DNA from: Betaproteobacteria bacterium | Lineage (GTDB): Bacteria; Pseudomonadota; Gammaproteobacteria; Burkholderiales; Burkholderiaceae | DNA: 9,926 nucleotides | Assembly (NCBI GenBank): GCA_009921765.1 | Contig: RFXC01000162.1 | Span: 1-9,926 of the forward strand | Direction of reading: 5' to 3' | Shown here: positions 7,215 through 9,926 of the stretch, one piece after another | How positions within the stretch are numbered: the stretch's first letter is position 1 | How the letters are laid out: each line of letters begins with the position of its first letter | Made by a program: the position numbers and the translations under genes | Notes under the pieces: model-generated | Told to the model about the DNA's origin: nothing | Databases searched by the model: none | The model's input: the letters and a program-made list of their open reading frames with translations, nothing else

Positions 7215-7219
7215 AGTGC

Positions 7220-7256
7220 TTGACACAGAATCTTATGGTGCAATATAATGCATGCA
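7220..7256 (+). promoter_or_regulatory. boxC(B) promoter with embedded BoxR operator (TGCA-N6-TGCATGCA)
   Basis: A consensus -35 box TTGACA (7220-7225) and a consensus -10 box TATAAT (7244-7249) are 18 bases apart. TGCA repeats at 7239-7242, 7249-7252 and 7253-7256 bracket the -10 box in the same arrangement as at the boxR promoter; 15 of 18 positions agree between the two operators. A further TGCA at 7207-7210 lies just upstream, ending 2 bases before the boxR stop codon. Such a strong promoter needs tight repression, which the overlapping operator can supply. The leader to the boxC start is about 75 bases. Confidence 0.85.
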
Positions 7257-7331
7257 CAGGTTTCCGGCCGCACATCACATTCAGCCCTTCAGGCGAGCGG
7301 AGCGGCCCGCAGCCCTCTTGAGGAGACACCC

Positions 7332-8946
<1,615 letters not shown>

Positions 8947-8978
8947 TTCATTTTCAGCATCACGACACGGAGCATCAC

Positions 8979-9926
8979 ATGTCCAGCATCAACTACACCG
9001 ACAAGATCCCCAATAACGTCAACCTGAGCGAGGACCGCACCCTTCAGCGTGCGCTTGAGCAGTGGCAGCCCAACTATCTTTCCTGGTGGAACGACATGGG
9101 CCCGGACGGCAGCCAGGACTTTGACGTGTATCTGCGCACCGCGGTGAGCGTCGATCCGCAGGGCTGGGCACAGTTTGGCCATGTGAAGATGCCCGACTAC
9201 CGCTGGGGCATCTTTCTGAATCCCGCCGAGCAGGGTCGGAAGATTCACTTCGGTGACCATCTCGGTCAGGACGCCTGGCAGGATGTGCCGGGCGAGTACC
9301 GCGCGAACCTGCGTCGAATCATCGTCACACAGGGTGATACCGAACCCGCATCGGTTGAGCAGCAGCGCCATCTGGGCCTCACCGCGCCCAGCCAGTACGA
9401 CCTGCGCAACCTCTTTCAGGTCAACGTGGAAGAAGGCCGCCACCTGTGGGCCATGGTCTATCTGCTGCACAAATTCTTCGGCCGCGACGGCCGCGAGGAA
9501 GGCGAGGCGCTGCTTGAGCGCCGGAGCGGTCAGACCGACAACCCGCGCATTCTGCAAGCCTTCAACGAGCAGACGCCCGACTGGCTGTCGTTCTTCATGT
9601 TCACCTATTTCACCGACCGCGACGGAAAGTTCCAGTTGTGCGCGCTTGCAGAGAGCGCATTCGATCCGCTCGCCCGCACCACCAAGTTCATGCTCACCGA
9701 AGAGGCTCACCACATGTTCGTGGGCGAGTCTGGCGTGTCGCGCGTCATTCAGCGCACCTGCCAGATGATGAATGAGCTGAAGACCGACGACCCGGCCAAG
9801 CTCCGTGCCGCCGGCGTGATCGATCTGCCCACGCTGCAGCGCTATCTCAACTTCCACTTCAGCGTCACGATCGACCTGTTCGGCGCCGATGAGTCGAGCA
9901 ACGCCGCCACGTTCTATTCAACCGGT
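8979..9926 (+). CDS. boxB: Benzoyl-CoA 2,3-epoxidase oxygenase component BoxB (partial, runs off right edge)
   Basis: 316 codons without a stop; the family is about 470 residues, so roughly the last third is missing. BoxB is a class I diiron oxygenase that, with the reductase BoxA, inserts one oxygen of O2 into benzoyl-CoA to form 2,3-epoxybenzoyl-CoA. The start ATG has GGAG (8969-8972) 6 bases upstream. Near-invariant family stretches are IPNNVNLSEDRTLQRALEQW (10-29), IIVTQGDTEPASVEQQRHLG (114-133) and NLFQVNVEEGRHLWAMVYLL (144-163). Expected diiron ligands, shifted by two from the published Azoarcus enzyme as I recall it, are all present: Glu122, Glu152, His155, Asp213, Glu242 and His245. 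It follows boxC by 32 bases and is probably expressed from the boxC promoter. It looks fully functional in the visible part, unlike boxC. Confidence 0.97.
   Translation, partial: MSSINYTDKIPNNVNLSEDRTLQRALEQWQPNYLSWWNDMGPDGSQDFDVYLRTAVSVDPQGWAQFGHVKMPDYRWGIFLNPAEQGRKIHFGDHLGQDAWQDVPGEYRANLRRIIVTQGDTEPASVEQQRHLGLTAPSQYDLRNLFQVNVEEGRHLWAMVYLLHKFFGRDGREEGEALLERRSGQTDNPRILQAFNEQTPDWLSFFMFTYFTDRDGKFQLCALAESAFDPLARTTKFMLTEEAHHMFVGESGVSRVIQRTCQMMNELKTDDPAKLRAAGVIDLPTLQRYLNFHFSVTIDLFGADESSNAATFYSTG

Noticed and set aside
7248..7331. ATG at 7248 as the boxC start, adding 28 residues
   Set aside because: It lies within the TATAAT/TGCA promoter-operator, upstream of the predicted transcript start, and the extra residues do not resemble the BoxC N-terminus.

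Overview
The window is a GC-rich stretch of bacterial chromosome carrying most of an aerobic benzoyl-CoA (box) benzoate-degradation locus, next to solute-binding-protein genes. The box genes, the BoxR-type regulator and two Bug/TctC periplasmic binding proteins together point to a betaproteobacterium, most likely Burkholderiales. This is inferred from gene content and recalled family sequences, not from a database search.

Left part (1-2661): a minus-strand pair, a cyclase-family (kynurenine formamidase-like) hydrolase followed by a Bug/TctC protein that runs off the left edge. It is divergent from a second, complete Bug/TctC gene on the plus strand across a 138-base intergenic region. No TctA/TctB membrane subunits are visible. 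The plus-strand Bug gene ends 10 bases from the convergent alcohol dehydrogenase gene.

Middle part (2672-6174): a minus-strand operon in the order benzoate-CoA ligase (bclA), alpha/beta hydrolase, zinc alcohol dehydrogenase. bclA and the hydrolase overlap by ATGA, and a 27-base gap separates the hydrolase from the dehydrogenase. BclA activates benzoate to benzoyl-CoA. The other two may feed benzoate from esters or alcohols, or act on later intermediates; this is inference.

Right part (6175-9926): boxR, boxC and boxB on the plus strand. BoxR is an HTH plus shikimate-kinase-like repressor of the BoxR/BzdR family. The -10 boxes of both the boxR and boxC promoters lie inside nearly identical 18-base TGCA-N6-TGCATGCA sites (15 of 18 positions match), which supports autorepression and control of boxCB by one repressor. 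BoxB (benzoyl-CoA 2,3-epoxidase, partial at the right edge) keeps all expected diiron ligands. The expected boxD aldehyde dehydrogenase and boxA reductase are not in the window.

The main anomaly is boxC. The reading frame shifts at about 7940, and about 15 conserved residues are missing there, as if about 44 bp had been deleted. The rest of the gene is well preserved. It is either a recently broken gene or an assembly or sequencing error. I see no clearly new system here; the locus is a recognisable box cluster with a damaged boxC and an unusually readable operator design. No RNA genes, insertion sequences, CRISPR arrays or attachment sites were seen.
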